64,000 nucleotides of DNA, taken from Sphingobacterium bambusae (lineage in GTDB: Bacteria > Bacteroidota > Bacteroidia > Sphingobacteriales > Sphingobacteriaceae). Shown here piece by piece: positions 45,833 to 54,463 of this stretch. The stretch covers positions 2,294,001 through 2,358,000 of the forward strand of contig NZ_CP138332.1 in assembly GCF_033955345.1 (NCBI RefSeq), read 5' to 3'. The position numbers and the translations under genes were made by a program. The notes below the pieces were generated by a model, which worked only from the letters and a program-made list of their open reading frames with translations, was not told the DNA's origin and did no database searches. Every line of letters starts with the position of its first letter. Within the stretch, counting starts at the first letter, position 1.

Positions 45833-46861
45833 CTAAATCGCAAATTCTTTACGAATAATTTCTGCTCCTGCGCTTAAAGCACTTAACTTACCTCGTGCTA
45901 CGTCGCGAGACAAAGGAGCCATACCACAGTTTGTCGAAGGGTAAAGGTTTTCTATATCCACAAACTCAAGCGTTTTACGCAGGGTATTAGCTACTTCTTC
46001 AGGAGTTTCGATCGTGTTGCTTGCCACATCAATGGCACCGACCATTACCTTCTTCCCACGAACCAGTTCAATTAAATTTAAAGGCACATTCGAGTTGTGG
46101 CATTCCAACGATACGATATCAATATTAGATTTCTGTATTTTCGGAAAAATCTCTTCGTATTGACGCCACTCGGATCCTAATGTCTTTTTCCAGTCGTTAT
46201 TCGCCTGTATACCATAGCCGTAGCAGATATGCACTGCAGTCTCGCATTTTAAGCCTTCAATGGCTCTTTCTAGCGCTGCCATGCCCCAATCGTTAACTTC
46301 GTCAAAAAACACATTGAATGCAGGTTCATCAAACTGAATAATATCTACCCCTGCCTCTTGCAGCGCTCTTGCTTCCTCATTGAGTGCCTTCGCGAATTCC
46401 CAAGCCAATTTTTCTCGGCTTTTATAATGGTCATCGTATAACGTATCCACCATAGTCATAGGCCCCGGTAAAGCCCATTTTATAGGTTTATTAGTCTGCT
46501 GACGTAAGAATTTAGCATCATCAACAAAGACTGCTTTTTGACGAGCAACCTCCCCCACAACAATAGGAACACTCGCATCATAACGATCACGAATTTTTAC
46601 GACTTTTCGATTTTCAAAGTCTACACCACTTAAGTGTTCGATAAAAGTGGTCACAAAATGTTGACGTGTTTGCTCACCATCACTAATGATATCAACCCCT
46701 GCCAATTGCTGCTCTTGCAACGAAATACGCAAAGCATCTTGTTTTCCCTCGATTAACTGATCGCCCTCTAACTTCCAAGGTGACCATAGCTTCTCCGGTG
46801 GTGCAAGCCAAGCGGGTTTCGGTAAACTTCCCACAATTGAGGTGGGCACTAATTTCTTCAT
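45833..46861 (-). CDS. mesD: Folate-independent methionine synthase MesD (MetE C-terminal-like)
   Basis: 342 residues, a single MetE-type TIM barrel without the N-terminal MetE half. Zinc and substrate residues are visible: IISDGEQTRQHF, IIQFDEPAF, H211-I-C213 in AVHICYGYG, E253 in SLECHNSN and C312 in PSTNCGMAPL. It converts homocysteine to methionine using a methyl donor other than methyl-tetrahydrofolate. The upstream DUF1852 gene is the partner MesX, which identifies this as the MesD type (from published work on folate-independent methionine synthases, as I recall it). The two genes are 20 bases apart. Confidence 0.88.
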   Translation of the reverse strand: MKKLVPTSIVGSLPKPAWLAPPEKLWSPWKLEGDQLIEGKQDALRISLQEQQLAGVDIISDGEQTRQHFVTTFIEHLSGVDFENRKVVKIRDRYDASVPIVVGEVARQKAVFVDDAKFLRQQTNKPIKWALPGPMTMVDTLYDDHYKSREKLAWEFAKALNEEARALQEAGVDIIQFDEPAFNVFFDEVNDWGMAALERAIEGLKCETAVHICYGYGIQANNDWKKTLGSEWRQYEEIFPKIQKSNIDIVSLECHNSNVPLNLIELVRGKKVMVGAIDVASNTIETPEEVANTLRKTLEFVDIENLYPSTNCGMAPLSRDVARGKLSALSAGAEIIRKEFAI

Positions 46862-46881
46862 ATAAAGCGTATTTTAATATA

Positions 46882-47889
46882 TTATATTGATGAAAGAGCG
46901 AAGTTGGTAGACCACTCTTCTAAAGCACTTCTGTGCGGTTTAATGAAATGCTCTTCTGCAAATTTACCTTGTTGTATAGCTAACTGACTGCGCTCTTCTC
47001 GGTTGTACACAATTTTTGTTAACGAATGGTCCTGATTTTTCAAACTAGGCTTATAACACACACCTGCGGCAGCATTAGCATTATAAATTTCAGGTCTGTA
47101 AATCCTCTGAAACGTTTCCATTGTACTAATGGTGCTAATTAATTCAAGATTTGTATAATCAGCTAGTAGGTCTCCAAAGAAGAAGAATGTCAAAGGTGCG
47201 GCGCTATTAGCTGGCATAAAATACCTGACCTGCAAGCCCATTTTTTTGAAGTATTGCTCTGTTAAAGATGAATCATTGGGCAGGTATTCATAACCTAATA
47301 TCGGATGATGATTTCCTGTCCGATTATACGTCTTATTATCGGATACACTCAAACAGATAACAGGCGCTTTGTTAAAATGCTGTTTGTACGTTTCTGAAGC
47401 CACAAAATGCTTGAATATATTGCCATGTAGATCCCCAAAACCTTCAGGAATGCTAAATTTATCTTTACCCTTGTTATGCTCTAACAGCAATACGCTAAAA
47501 TCATAATCGCGCACGTAAGAGGAAAAGTTATTTCCAACAATACCCTCAATGCGTTTGCCGGTATAGTGGTCGATAATATGCGTTTTTAAAATCTCAATTG
47601 ATGGGAATGTCGTACCGCTACCATCGATATCAATATCAACAGAAACAATCTCTAATTCAACTGCATAGCGATCGCCATTAGGATTATCCCAATTTGCCAA
47701 GCTATTAAAACGATTATTTATCATATTAATAGTATTGCGCAAATTTTCTTGACGACTTTCGCCTCTTGCCAAGTTAGCAAAGTTGGTCGTGGTACGTGTA
47801 CTATTGGCTGGTATATAGTCCTCATTAAAATAAATGCTCTTTAAGGAGAACGTAAAATCAGATTTGATGGCATGCAGCGTGTTTTCCAT
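46882..47889 (-). CDS. mesX: MesX, DUF1852 family partner of MesD
   Basis: 335 residues, no signal peptide. The sequence matches my recollection of the DUF1852 family: FTFSLKSIYFNEDYIPANSTRTTTNFANLARG at the N-terminus (quoted start FTFSLKSIYFNEDY), NRFNSLANWDNP, and the C-terminal RIYRPEIYNANAAAGVCYKP. Published genetics link DUF1852 to MesD: it is required for its methionine synthase activity, which also needs oxygen. The biochemical role is unclear; a methyl-donor-forming oxygenase has been considered. It is the first gene of the operon and is preceded by a small Met-rich open frame. Confidence 0.85.
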   Translation of the reverse strand: MENTLHAIKSDFTFSLKSIYFNEDYIPANSTRTTTNFANLARGESRQENLRNTINMINNRFNSLANWDNPNGDRYAVELEIVSVDIDIDGSGTTFPSIEILKTHIIDHYTGKRIEGIVGNNFSSYVRDYDFSVLLLEHNKGKDKFSIPEGFGDLHGNIFKHFVASETYKQHFNKAPVICLSVSDNKTYNRTGNHHPILGYEYLPNDSSLTEQYFKKMGLQVRYFMPANSAAPLTFFFFGDLLADYTNLELISTISTMETFQRIYRPEIYNANAAAGVCYKPSLKNQDHSLTKIVYNREERSQLAIQQGKFAEEHFIKPHRSALEEWSTNFALSSI

Positions 47890-47897
47890 ATCTTCGT

Positions 47898-47936
47898 TTA
47901 ATTTATTCTTGAATTCTCCTTCATGATCATCTTCAT
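47898..47936 (-). CDS. Possible Met-rich leader peptide upstream of mesX
   Basis: A 12-codon frame reading MKMIMKENSRIN, ending eight bases before the mesX start. Three of the first five residues are methionine, which would suit translation-coupled sensing of methionine supply. There is no clear ribosome binding site or alternative hairpin, so it may be chance. Confidence 0.25.
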   Translation of the reverse strand: MKMIMKENSRIN

Positions 47937-48171
47937 GCTATTAAATTCAGTTATTTTGTCTTACAAATTTCAAAATAAAAGATGAATTAATCTAATTTAC
48001 CTTCAAATCAGACAATTATTCTTTTACAGCGTTTGCAAAAGATAAATATACTTTTTCCGACCATAAAAACTAAATAAAACAGATAATTTTTCTTGGCAGA
48101 CTTAGCAGTATTCGACTTTGGGCTGTCTAAAATACCGCTTCCCTATTAGTACCAGGCCTTTGTGAAAAAAC

Positions 48172-48282
48172 ATGAATGTGCAGATCTTAGGTTATCCGCC
48201 GACAAAGTGGGATCGCAAACAGTACACGATTGAACCGAACAAAATCGATATTCAGGATTTTATAATTCGAAAAACCAAATAA
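48172..48282 (+). CDS. Possible small protein or gene remnant, 36 codons
   Basis: ATG at 48172 to TAA at 48280, starting MNVQILGYPPTKWDRKQYTI. The composition looks protein-like and the region between the two divergent genes is longer than elsewhere, so this could be a small gene or the decayed end of a lost one. No homologue is recognised and there is no visible ribosome binding site. Confidence 0.25.
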   Translation: MNVQILGYPPTKWDRKQYTIEPNKIDIQDFIIRKTK

Positions 48283-48352
48283 ATCAGGTAAATTAACCTC
48301 GTTTTACCGTTCATGCAAAACAAAAAACTATAAAAAAGCTAAAAATAACGAT

Positions 48353-48835
48353 ATGAAAGAAAATCAGTCTGTAGATGGTGTAGATAGCATTGACCTACAA
48401 TTACTAAACATACTGCATAATAACTCAAATATCACGACAAAGGAACTTGCACAAATGGTAAACCTTTCTGCCTCGCCGGTATTTGAACGCGTAAAACGTT
48501 TGGAAAAAAAAGGTTATATTAAAAAATACATTGCCATACTGGATGCCGAAAAGCTAAATCAGGGCTTTACGGTATTTTGTAACATTAAACTAAAACAGCA
48601 CGACCGCAGCATAGGGCATAGATTTGTAGAAGATATCATGGAAATTGACGAGATTATAGAATGCTACAACATTTCCGGCGACTATGATTTCCTTTTAAAG
48701 GTAACCGTGCGCGACATGAAACATTACCAGGATTTTGTGTTTAACAAGCTTGGTTCTGTCGATAGTATAGGCAGTACACACAGTACTTTCGTTATGGCTG
48801 AAATAAAAAACACGTATGGCGCATCAGTGATCTAG
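48353..48835 (+). CDS. Lrp/AsnC-family transcriptional regulator
   Basis: 160 residues. The N-terminal helix-turn-helix (about 12-60, IDLQLLNILHNNSNITTKELAQMVNLSASPVFERVKRLEKKGYIKKY) is split here as IDLQLLNILHNNSNI then the recognition part SASPVFERVKRLEKKGYI. The C-terminal RAM/AsnC ligand domain follows (about 68-150, VTVRDMKHYQDFVFNKLG). Lrp proteins sense amino acids and control their metabolism. Divergence from mesX-mesD suggests control of methionine synthesis, with methionine or a related amino acid as possible ligand. Confidence 0.93.
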   Translation: MKENQSVDGVDSIDLQLLNILHNNSNITTKELAQMVNLSASPVFERVKRLEKKGYIKKYIAILDAEKLNQGFTVFCNIKLKQHDRSIGHRFVEDIMEIDEIIECYNISGDYDFLLKVTVRDMKHYQDFVFNKLGSVDSIGSTHSTFVMAEIKNTYGASVI

Positions 48836-48865
48836 CAGAGCTTTGCTGAAAGCATTATTTATATA

Positions 48866-50464
48866 TCATGAAGCATCCATGAAATCCAATGCTCGTCTCA
48901 CAAACGCATCGCTCCGGTTTTTCACTTTAAAGTAAGCCTCTCTGCCGAAGTAAAAGCGTCCCACCAATGCTTCAATATCGCTCTCGATAACTTTTCGAAG
49001 ATCATTCTTCTTCCGATCAGATATCAAAAATCCTTCTCCACGAACGAAGTCAATGAATCGATGATACTCATTATCCGGCAAATGGTAACCCTGAAGAAAA
49101 TTATCAATCGAATAAGCTGGCAGCTTCTTGGTAAAACGCGCATAAACAAATTGCTCGATAAAGCTATATTGAATCAAATCTTGGTAGAACAAGCTCAAAG
49201 CGTTGGAATCAACCGGAACCACCACATCGGGCAGGATACCGCCCCCACTATACACCGGCTTACCAGCTTGGGTTTTAAAGGTTTTTCCATGCGCATAGAG
49301 TGTATCCAGCGCCCATAGGCCTTCATACATATTATTGAAATCGACCATATTGGACCAATTCGGACTATATTTCTTTTGGATACTTCTACCTAAGGGTGTA
49401 AAGTAACGAGCGATACTAAGATTTACTGTCGAGCCATCAGAAAAATCATACTGCTCCTGAACAATACCTTTGCCATAGGATCTTCTACCAATGATTGCTC
49501 CACGATCCCAATCTTGCACGGCACCTGCTACGATCTCACTGGCGGATGCCGTATTTTCATTGATCAAAACAGCCAGCTCTCCACTGGAAAAATTACCACC
49601 CTCATCGGAGAAATAATCTTGTTTCTCTTCGTGTGCACCCTCCGTATAAACAACCAACCGTCGATCACTGAAAAACTCACTCGCCATCTTGATGGCCATA
49701 TGAAAATAACCTCCACCATTGTCTCGAAGGTCGAGAATAAGCTTCTTGGCACCTTGCTTTTTCAACTCCACCACCGCTTGACGGAACTCATCACCGGTGT
49801 TAATACCGAACCTTCGTACCTTGACATACCCAACCCCTGGCCGTATCATGTAGACCACGTCCAACGAACTTACCGTTACCTGATCGCGCACCACTTTAAT
49901 TGGTTTTGGTAGTTCGTCGAAATCTCGTTTAATATGAATGTTTAGGGAAGTACCCCGTCGGCCACGAATAAGTTTCTCCACGCTTTCTCTGGAAATATTG
50001 ATTCCTGCGACCGTTTTGTTGCCAATCTTCAACAGTTTATCACCCACACGAAAGCCTGCTTTTTCCGCAGGTCCACCACTGATCAAGGAAACGATCATCA
50101 GGGTGTCATTCAAATTGAAATATTCCATTCCAATCCCTTCAAATGTACCTTCTAAGATTTCCGTTTGCCGTTGTGATTCATTTGGCACGAGATAACTGGA
50201 ATAAGGATCCAGATGCGAAATGATGTGGTTGATGGCACCATTCTGCACGGAGTCTACATTAACACTATCCACATAACTGTCGGCCACCAAGTCCAACAGC
50301 TGTTGTATCTTCCAAGTATTATTGGATAAACCAATGGGCACCAAACTATTCCCAGGCTTGCTGCCCTGCTCGTCCACATAGTTCTGTCCCAACAGGATGC
50401 CCAGTAGCAACACTGCGGCGTATGTAGCTGCGACAAATAGATTTCGTTTAGTACCTTTCTGCAT
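48866..50464 (-). CDS. C-terminal processing peptidase, S41 family (CtpA/Prc-like)
   Basis: 532 residues from the ATG at 50464; the TTG at 50482 overlaps the promoter. An N-terminal membrane or signal segment (about 7-30) is followed by a PDZ domain (about 100-180, GGPAEKAGFRVGDKLLKIG) and the S41 protease core with the serine in NENTASASEIVAGA and the lysine in RRSYGKGIVQE. A C-terminal helical extension follows. These enzymes degrade or trim periplasmic proteins and regulate cell-wall hydrolases. The product is probably periplasmic and membrane-anchored. Confidence 0.93.
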   Translation of the reverse strand: MQKGTKRNLFVAATYAAVLLLGILLGQNYVDEQGSKPGNSLVPIGLSNNTWKIQQLLDLVADSYVDSVNVDSVQNGAINHIISHLDPYSSYLVPNESQRQTEILEGTFEGIGMEYFNLNDTLMIVSLISGGPAEKAGFRVGDKLLKIGNKTVAGINISRESVEKLIRGRRGTSLNIHIKRDFDELPKPIKVVRDQVTVSSLDVVYMIRPGVGYVKVRRFGINTGDEFRQAVVELKKQGAKKLILDLRDNGGGYFHMAIKMASEFFSDRRLVVYTEGAHEEKQDYFSDEGGNFSSGELAVLINENTASASEIVAGAVQDWDRGAIIGRRSYGKGIVQEQYDFSDGSTVNLSIARYFTPLGRSIQKKYSPNWSNMVDFNNMYEGLWALDTLYAHGKTFKTQAGKPVYSGGGILPDVVVPVDSNALSLFYQDLIQYSFIEQFVYARFTKKLPAYSIDNFLQGYHLPDNEYHRFIDFVRGEGFLISDRKKNDLRKVIESDIEALVGRFYFGREAYFKVKNRSDAFVRRALDFMDAS

Positions 50465-50479
50465 GTATAAATTCGTTTG

Positions 50480-50487
50480 CAAAATTA
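50480..50487 (-). promoter_or_regulatory. -7 box (TAATTTTG) of the ctpA-like gene
   Basis: Exact TAnnTTTG match on the minus strand, 15 bases before the ATG at 50464. It argues against the upstream TTG start. Confidence 0.55.
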
Positions 50488-50674
50488 AATAGTTTTCTTC
50501 AATTTGCGCGGTAAATTAACACGTATTTGCTTAAAATACACTTAAAAACGACTATTGTTTCGTAATGATCCCGTAATATTTGAAAGTGCTGGCAGATAAT
50601 TTCTTTTTTCCATTTCACATCAGCAATTTTGCATGTAACTTTATCCATCGTTGGACAACTAAAAGACATCAGCT

Positions 50675-51244
50675 TTGCACGAAATAGAACCCTACTATAA
50701 TTGGCGCGACGATTACATCGCAGCAGAAGACGAGAAATCGCCATTTTACGGCGTCATTTATAGCGAATTTGAATTTGATAAGAAGATCTATAACTTTCTC
50801 CTCCATCCGCAATGGGACGATTTTGGATCCCAAACCTTATACATCAAGATTCTCTATGTTGATTATGATAAGGGATTTTGCATTATGGAATTTATCGGAG
50901 AATGGAATGACGCCATTTACAACGACATCATGCTCTTAAAACGCGAAGTCATTGACATGCTTATCGCCGAAGGTATCGACAAATTTCTATTGATCGGAGA
51001 GAATGTGCTTAATTTTCATGGATCGGACGATTCCTATTACGAAGAGTGGTATGAAGACAGTAGCGATGGTTGGATTGTGGCCCTGAATTTTAGGGAGCAC
51101 GTCATACAGGAATTTAAATCGCACGGCATCGATTACTACATACATTTTGGCGGCGAGTTAAACACCTTTCCTTGGCGCACATTGAAGCCAAAACAACTGT
51201 ACCACCATATTCAGGAGCGCATCAACAAAAGGCTCGGGATGTAG
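50675..51244 (+). CDS. Conserved-looking acidic protein of unknown function
   Basis: 189 residues from a TTG at 50675, the only start codon between an in-frame stop at 50660 and the first conserved-looking residues. It is rich in Asp, Glu, Tyr, Phe and Trp, with no signal peptide or membrane helix, so it is probably cytoplasmic. Two alternating strand/helix halves are suggested (SEFEFDKKIYNFLLHPQWDD; EVIDMLIAEGIDKFLLIGEN). I do not recognise a family. It sits between the divergent ctpA-like gene and fumC; a possible weak hairpin (51261-51279) separates it from the fumC promoter. Confidence 0.8.
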   Translation: MHEIEPYYNWRDDYIAAEDEKSPFYGVIYSEFEFDKKIYNFLLHPQWDDFGSQTLYIKILYVDYDKGFCIMEFIGEWNDAIYNDIMLLKREVIDMLIAEGIDKFLLIGENVLNFHGSDDSYYEEWYEDSSDGWIVALNFREHVIQEFKSHGIDYYIHFGGELNTFPWRTLKPKQLYHHIQERINKRLGM

Positions 51245-51296
51245 CGATACGTACAAATGAGCGGGGTAATTGTACCCGCTTCTCTATTATTTTCAT

Positions 51297-51304
51297 TAAC
51301 TTTG
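51297..51304 (+). promoter_or_regulatory. -7 box (TAACTTTG) of fumC
   Basis: Exact TAnnTTTG match, 24 bases before the ATG at 51329. It supports that start over the upstream in-frame ATG at 51257, which would lie before the promoter. Confidence 0.6.
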
Positions 51305-51328
51305 TTAGCAAATAAATACGTTAAAATT

Positions 51329-52726
51329 ATGTCATTCAGAATAGAAAAAGACACGATGGGCGAAGTACAGGTTCCTGCAGATAAATACTGGGGAGCACAG
51401 ACTGAGCGTTCACGTAACAATTTTAAGATTGGACCTTCGGCATCTATGCCAAAAGAAATTATCGAAGGCTTTGCCTACCTTAAGAAAGCAGCTGCCTATG
51501 CAAATCATGAGCTTGGTGTCCTACCGGTAGAAAAACGCGATGCCATTGCAGCTGTTTGTGATGAAATTCTCGCTGGAAAACTTGACGATGAGTTTCCGCT
51601 GGTTATTTGGCAAACAGGATCTGGCACCCAATCCAACATGAATGTGAATGAGGTTGTCGCCAACCGCGCGCAAGTGTTGGCTGGCGGAAAGATAGGCGAA
51701 GGGGAACCCGTATTAAAAGCGAACGATGATGTGAACAAATCCCAATCATCGAACGACACATTCCCTACAGGCATGCACATCGCTGCCTACAAAGCCGTAG
51801 TTGAAGTTACTATTCCAGGTGTAGAAAAATTGCGCGATACGTTGCAACGCAAATCGGACGAATTCATGCAGGTCGTGAAAATTGGACGTACCCATTTAAT
51901 GGATGCTACACCAGTGACATTGGGCCAAGAACTATCCGGCTATGTTGCCCAGTTGAACTACGGTATCAAAGCGGTAAAGAATACGCTCGCTCACCTATCC
52001 GAACTAGCGTTGGGCGGTACTGCTGTAGGAACCGGATTGAATGCGCCCAAAGGATATGATGTCTTGGTCGCAAAATATATTGCCGAATTTACGAGCTTGC
52101 CATTCGTGACCGCTCCAAATAAATTTGAGGCTCTAGCGGCACACGATGCAATCGTAGAGACACATGGCGCCTTAAAACAGCTTGCCGTGTCCTTAAACAA
52201 AATTGCTAACGACATCCGTATGTTGGCGTCTGGCCCGCGTTCAGGTATCGGCGAGATATTGATCCCGGAAAATGAACCCGGATCGTCCATCATGCCAGGA
52301 AAGGTAAACCCTACGCAATGTGAAGCCCTAACGATGGTTGCTGCACAGGTAATGGGTAACGATGTTGCCATCACTATTGGAGGCACGCAAGGACATTATG
52401 AATTGAATGTATTCAAACCTGTCATGGCCGCCAATTTCCTACAGTCGGCGCGCTTAATCGGTGATGCCTGTGTGTCTTTTGAAGAACATTGCGCGATCGG
52501 AATCGAGCCAAATTACGCCCGCATTGAGGAATTGGTAAACAACTCCCTTATGCTTGTTACAGCATTAAACACGAAAATTGGGTATTACAAAGCGGCTGAA
52601 ATCGCACAAACAGCCCACAAAAACAACTCCACCCTAAAGGAGACAGCCATTGCTTTAGGCTATGTAACGGCTGAAGAATTTGACGAATGGGTAAAACCAG
52701 CAGACATGGTTGGAAGCTTAAAATAA
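51329..52726 (+). CDS. fumC: Class II fumarate hydratase
   Basis: 465 residues from the ATG at 51329 ([22 protein letters not shown]). The fumarase/aspartase signature [13 protein letters not shown] is present with the conserved [27 protein letters not shown] and [16 protein letters not shown] segments. It interconverts fumarate and malate in the TCA cycle, without an iron-sulfur cluster. A small lipoprotein gene starts four bases after the stop and may be cotranscribed. Confidence 0.97.
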   Translation: MSFRIEKDTMGEVQVPADKYWGAQTERSRNNFKIGPSASMPKEIIEGFAYLKKAAAYANHELGVLPVEKRDAIAAVCDEILAGKLDDEFPLVIWQTGSGTQSNMNVNEVVANRAQVLAGGKIGEGEPVLKANDDVNKSQSSNDTFPTGMHIAAYKAVVEVTIPGVEKLRDTLQRKSDEFMQVVKIGRTHLMDATPVTLGQELSGYVAQLNYGIKAVKNTLAHLSELALGGTAVGTGLNAPKGYDVLVAKYIAEFTSLPFVTAPNKFEALAAHDAIVETHGALKQLAVSLNKIANDIRMLASGPRSGIGEILIPENEPGSSIMPGKVNPTQCEALTMVAAQVMGNDVAITIGGTQGHYELNVFKPVMAANFLQSARLIGDACVSFEEHCAIGIEPNYARIEELVNNSLMLVTALNTKIGYYKAAEIAQTAHKNNSTLKETAIALGYVTAEEFDEWVKPADMVGSLK

Positions 52727-52730
52727 ATAG

Positions 52731-53264
52731 GTGATAGATCTATCCGGACAAAAGATAAAGATAACAGCATGCTTGACGATTATGGCGAGCATGCTGTTTG
52801 TTGTAAGCAGCTGTGTGCGTCATTCGGAAATGCAAACCGAAGGAGCTGACTTCCTGCAAGGTGTTTGGGTGCAGGACAGTATTCCGCATCAGTCCCAAAT
52901 GATGGATTACACCTTGCACGAATTTAAGTTTATTTGCGACTCGGTATATACAACGATGCATGTTAATGCTAGCGTGCAGCGCATTCCCGACTCCTGCTAC
53001 AAAGATGGCGAATGGACCGAGTATGCGAAAGGAGTCTATGTGATGCGTGGCGATAGCTTGATTGGCGAAGGCATTTACACCAAAGAGAACGGCAAATACA
53101 AGACGGCAGGATGCTATAAAACAGGCACCTACCTACCTCGTTACCGTGTCGCTTACCATGATGCAGATTCGTTGGTTCTAGAAAGTCGCTTTGACCAAAG
53201 ACGCCTCGTCCTGCGTAAAATACATAGCATATCTTGTGTGCCCAAACGGCGGTGGGAAGATTAA
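52731..53264 (+). CDS. Small lipoprotein of unknown function downstream of fumC
   Basis: 177 residues from a GTG at 52731. A hydrophobic signal (ITACLTIMASMLFVV) ends in lipobox VVSSC. The mature part is beta-rich with several aromatic residues (LQGVWVQDSIPHQSQMMDYT, GDSLIGEGIYTKENGKYKT) and looks like a small lipocalin-like or beta-barrel fold, with three further cysteines besides the lipid-bearing one and a final VPKRRWED. I do not recognise the family. A strong hairpin follows the stop. Confidence 0.8.
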   Translation: MIDLSGQKIKITACLTIMASMLFVVSSCVRHSEMQTEGADFLQGVWVQDSIPHQSQMMDYTLHEFKFICDSVYTTMHVNASVQRIPDSCYKDGEWTEYAKGVYVMRGDSLIGEGIYTKENGKYKTAGCYKTGTYLPRYRVAYHDADSLVLESRFDQRRLVLRKIHSISCVPKRRWED

Positions 53265-53280
53265 GAATCTAGATCAATAT

Positions 53281-53315
53281 AAAAAGCGTTTGTCCGACAT
53301 GAACAAACGCTTTTT
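53281..53315. terminator. Terminator after the fumC operon, probably bidirectional
   Basis: AAAAAGCGTTTGT (53281-53293) pairs perfectly with ACAAACGCTTTTT (53303-53315) around a 9-base loop. Seven T follow on the plus strand; on the minus strand the stem also ends in a T-run, so it can serve the convergent telA-like gene ending at 53354. Confidence 0.85.
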
Positions 53316-53353
53316 TTATCAAACACGGATCTCTGTCCTATGGACAGATGCCA

Positions 53354-54463
53354 TTAATTGATCAATTTATTATCATCGGTAGATGACTTCAACAAATGTG
53401 TTTTCAAGTCGCTCTCGGCTTGAATCAATTCCTGCTCCACGACTTTACGCTTCTCACGTCCTTCACGCTGTATCTGCAGCACCTGCTCAATGGTAGAAAC
53501 GATATCCTGATTAGCCTTCTTGATCGTCTCGATATCAACGATGCCACGCTCGGTTTCTTTTGCAATATTGATTGTCGATTCCTTCAACATTTCCGAATTC
53601 CTCCGCAGCAGCTCATTAGTGGCATCAGTCACCGCTTTTTGAGCTTCCAACGCTTTTTGCGAATGAGCAATACCAAGCGTCAATACCATTTGGTTTTTCC
53701 ATAAAGGAATAGTATTCACCAATGACGACTGAATTTTCTCCATCAAGGAAGAACTGTTATTCTGTATCAAACGGATTTGTGGAGCAGTTTGCAAGACGAC
53801 CATCCGCGTTAGCTTAAGGTCATGCACCTTACGCTCAAAACGTACAACATGTTGTTCCATGTCTTTATATTGCTGAATCTTATGCTGATCGCCAGACTCT
53901 TCCGCCTCGGCCTTCATTTGCGGTAAGGTGACGCTGTGCACTTCCTCCAACTTCTCTTCACCAGCAGCAATATACAGCGATAGTTCCTTGAAGAAATTTT
54001 GGTTTTCGACAAACAGTTTATCGAAGATGTTGACGTCCTTCGCCAGATTCTTGTAGTGGCCTTCCAACTTAAGCTCAATCTGATGAATGTTTTTCTCTAC
54101 ACTTTGGTACTCTGTACGCATACGTTGCAACTTCTTCTTCAGATTGTCGAAAAATGGTATCAAAGGCTTTTTATTCAGATTCTCATCAAACGATTTGATG
54201 TCGGAACGAAGGTTTAGGAGAATATCCTCTGCCCCACCCATATCCTTAGTACGCACCTGCTTTAAGATCTCATTGGAGAAATTACTCACCTTAGTTTGAC
54301 TTCCCACGCCATATTGAATGACGTCGGTGGTCGAGGTCAAGTTAATCTTGCTCTTATATTGTTGAATTTGGGATTTCTCCTCATCGGTAAAATTTACAGC
54401 TACCGACTTGTTCTTATCTTTCTGGTTTTCTTCGTATGTGGTTAAATCGAGATTTGCCATCAT
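53354..54463 (-). CDS. TelA-family (toxic anion resistance) protein
   Basis: 369 residues, soluble and mostly alpha-helical. The TelA pattern is clear: SQIQQYKSKINLTSTTDVIQYGVGSQTKVSNFSNEIL, then EDILLNLRSDIKSF, DNLKKKLQRMRTEYQSVEKNI and the C-terminal TLGIAHSQKALEAQKAVTDATNELL. TelA proteins are linked to tellurite and envelope-stress resistance, with unknown mechanism. The upstream XpaC-like gene ends in a TAG directly followed by this gene's ATG, so translation is coupled. The two commonly occur together. Confidence 0.92.
   Translation of the reverse strand: MMANLDLTTYEENQKDKNKSVAVNFTDEEKSQIQQYKSKINLTSTTDVIQYGVGSQTKVSNFSNEILKQVRTKDMGGAEDILLNLRSDIKSFDENLNKKPLIPFFDNLKKKLQRMRTEYQSVEKNIHQIELKLEGHYKNLAKDVNIFDKLFVENQNFFKELSLYIAAGEEKLEEVHSVTLPQMKAEAEESGDQHKIQQYKDMEQHVVRFERKVHDLKLTRMVVLQTAPQIRLIQNNSSSLMEKIQSSLVNTIPLWKNQMVLTLGIAHSQKALEAQKAVTDATNELLRRNSEMLKESTINIAKETERGIVDIETIKKANQDIVSTIEQVLQIQREGREKRKVVEQELIQAESDLKTHLLKSSTDDNKLIN

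Larger units (their letters stand above)
47890..48352. other. Divergent regulatory region between mesX and the Lrp-family gene
   Basis: 463 AT-rich bases. It contains a possible 12-codon Met-rich leader (47898-47936) and a possible 36-codon frame (48172-48282). I looked for S-box, cobalamin and other methionine-linked riboswitch cores and saw none. The Lrp-family protein encoded at 48353 is the most likely regulator. Confidence 0.5.

Noticed and set aside
47890..48352. S-box or cobalamin riboswitch near mesX
   Set aside because: No conserved core or helix set could be matched on either strand of the region.
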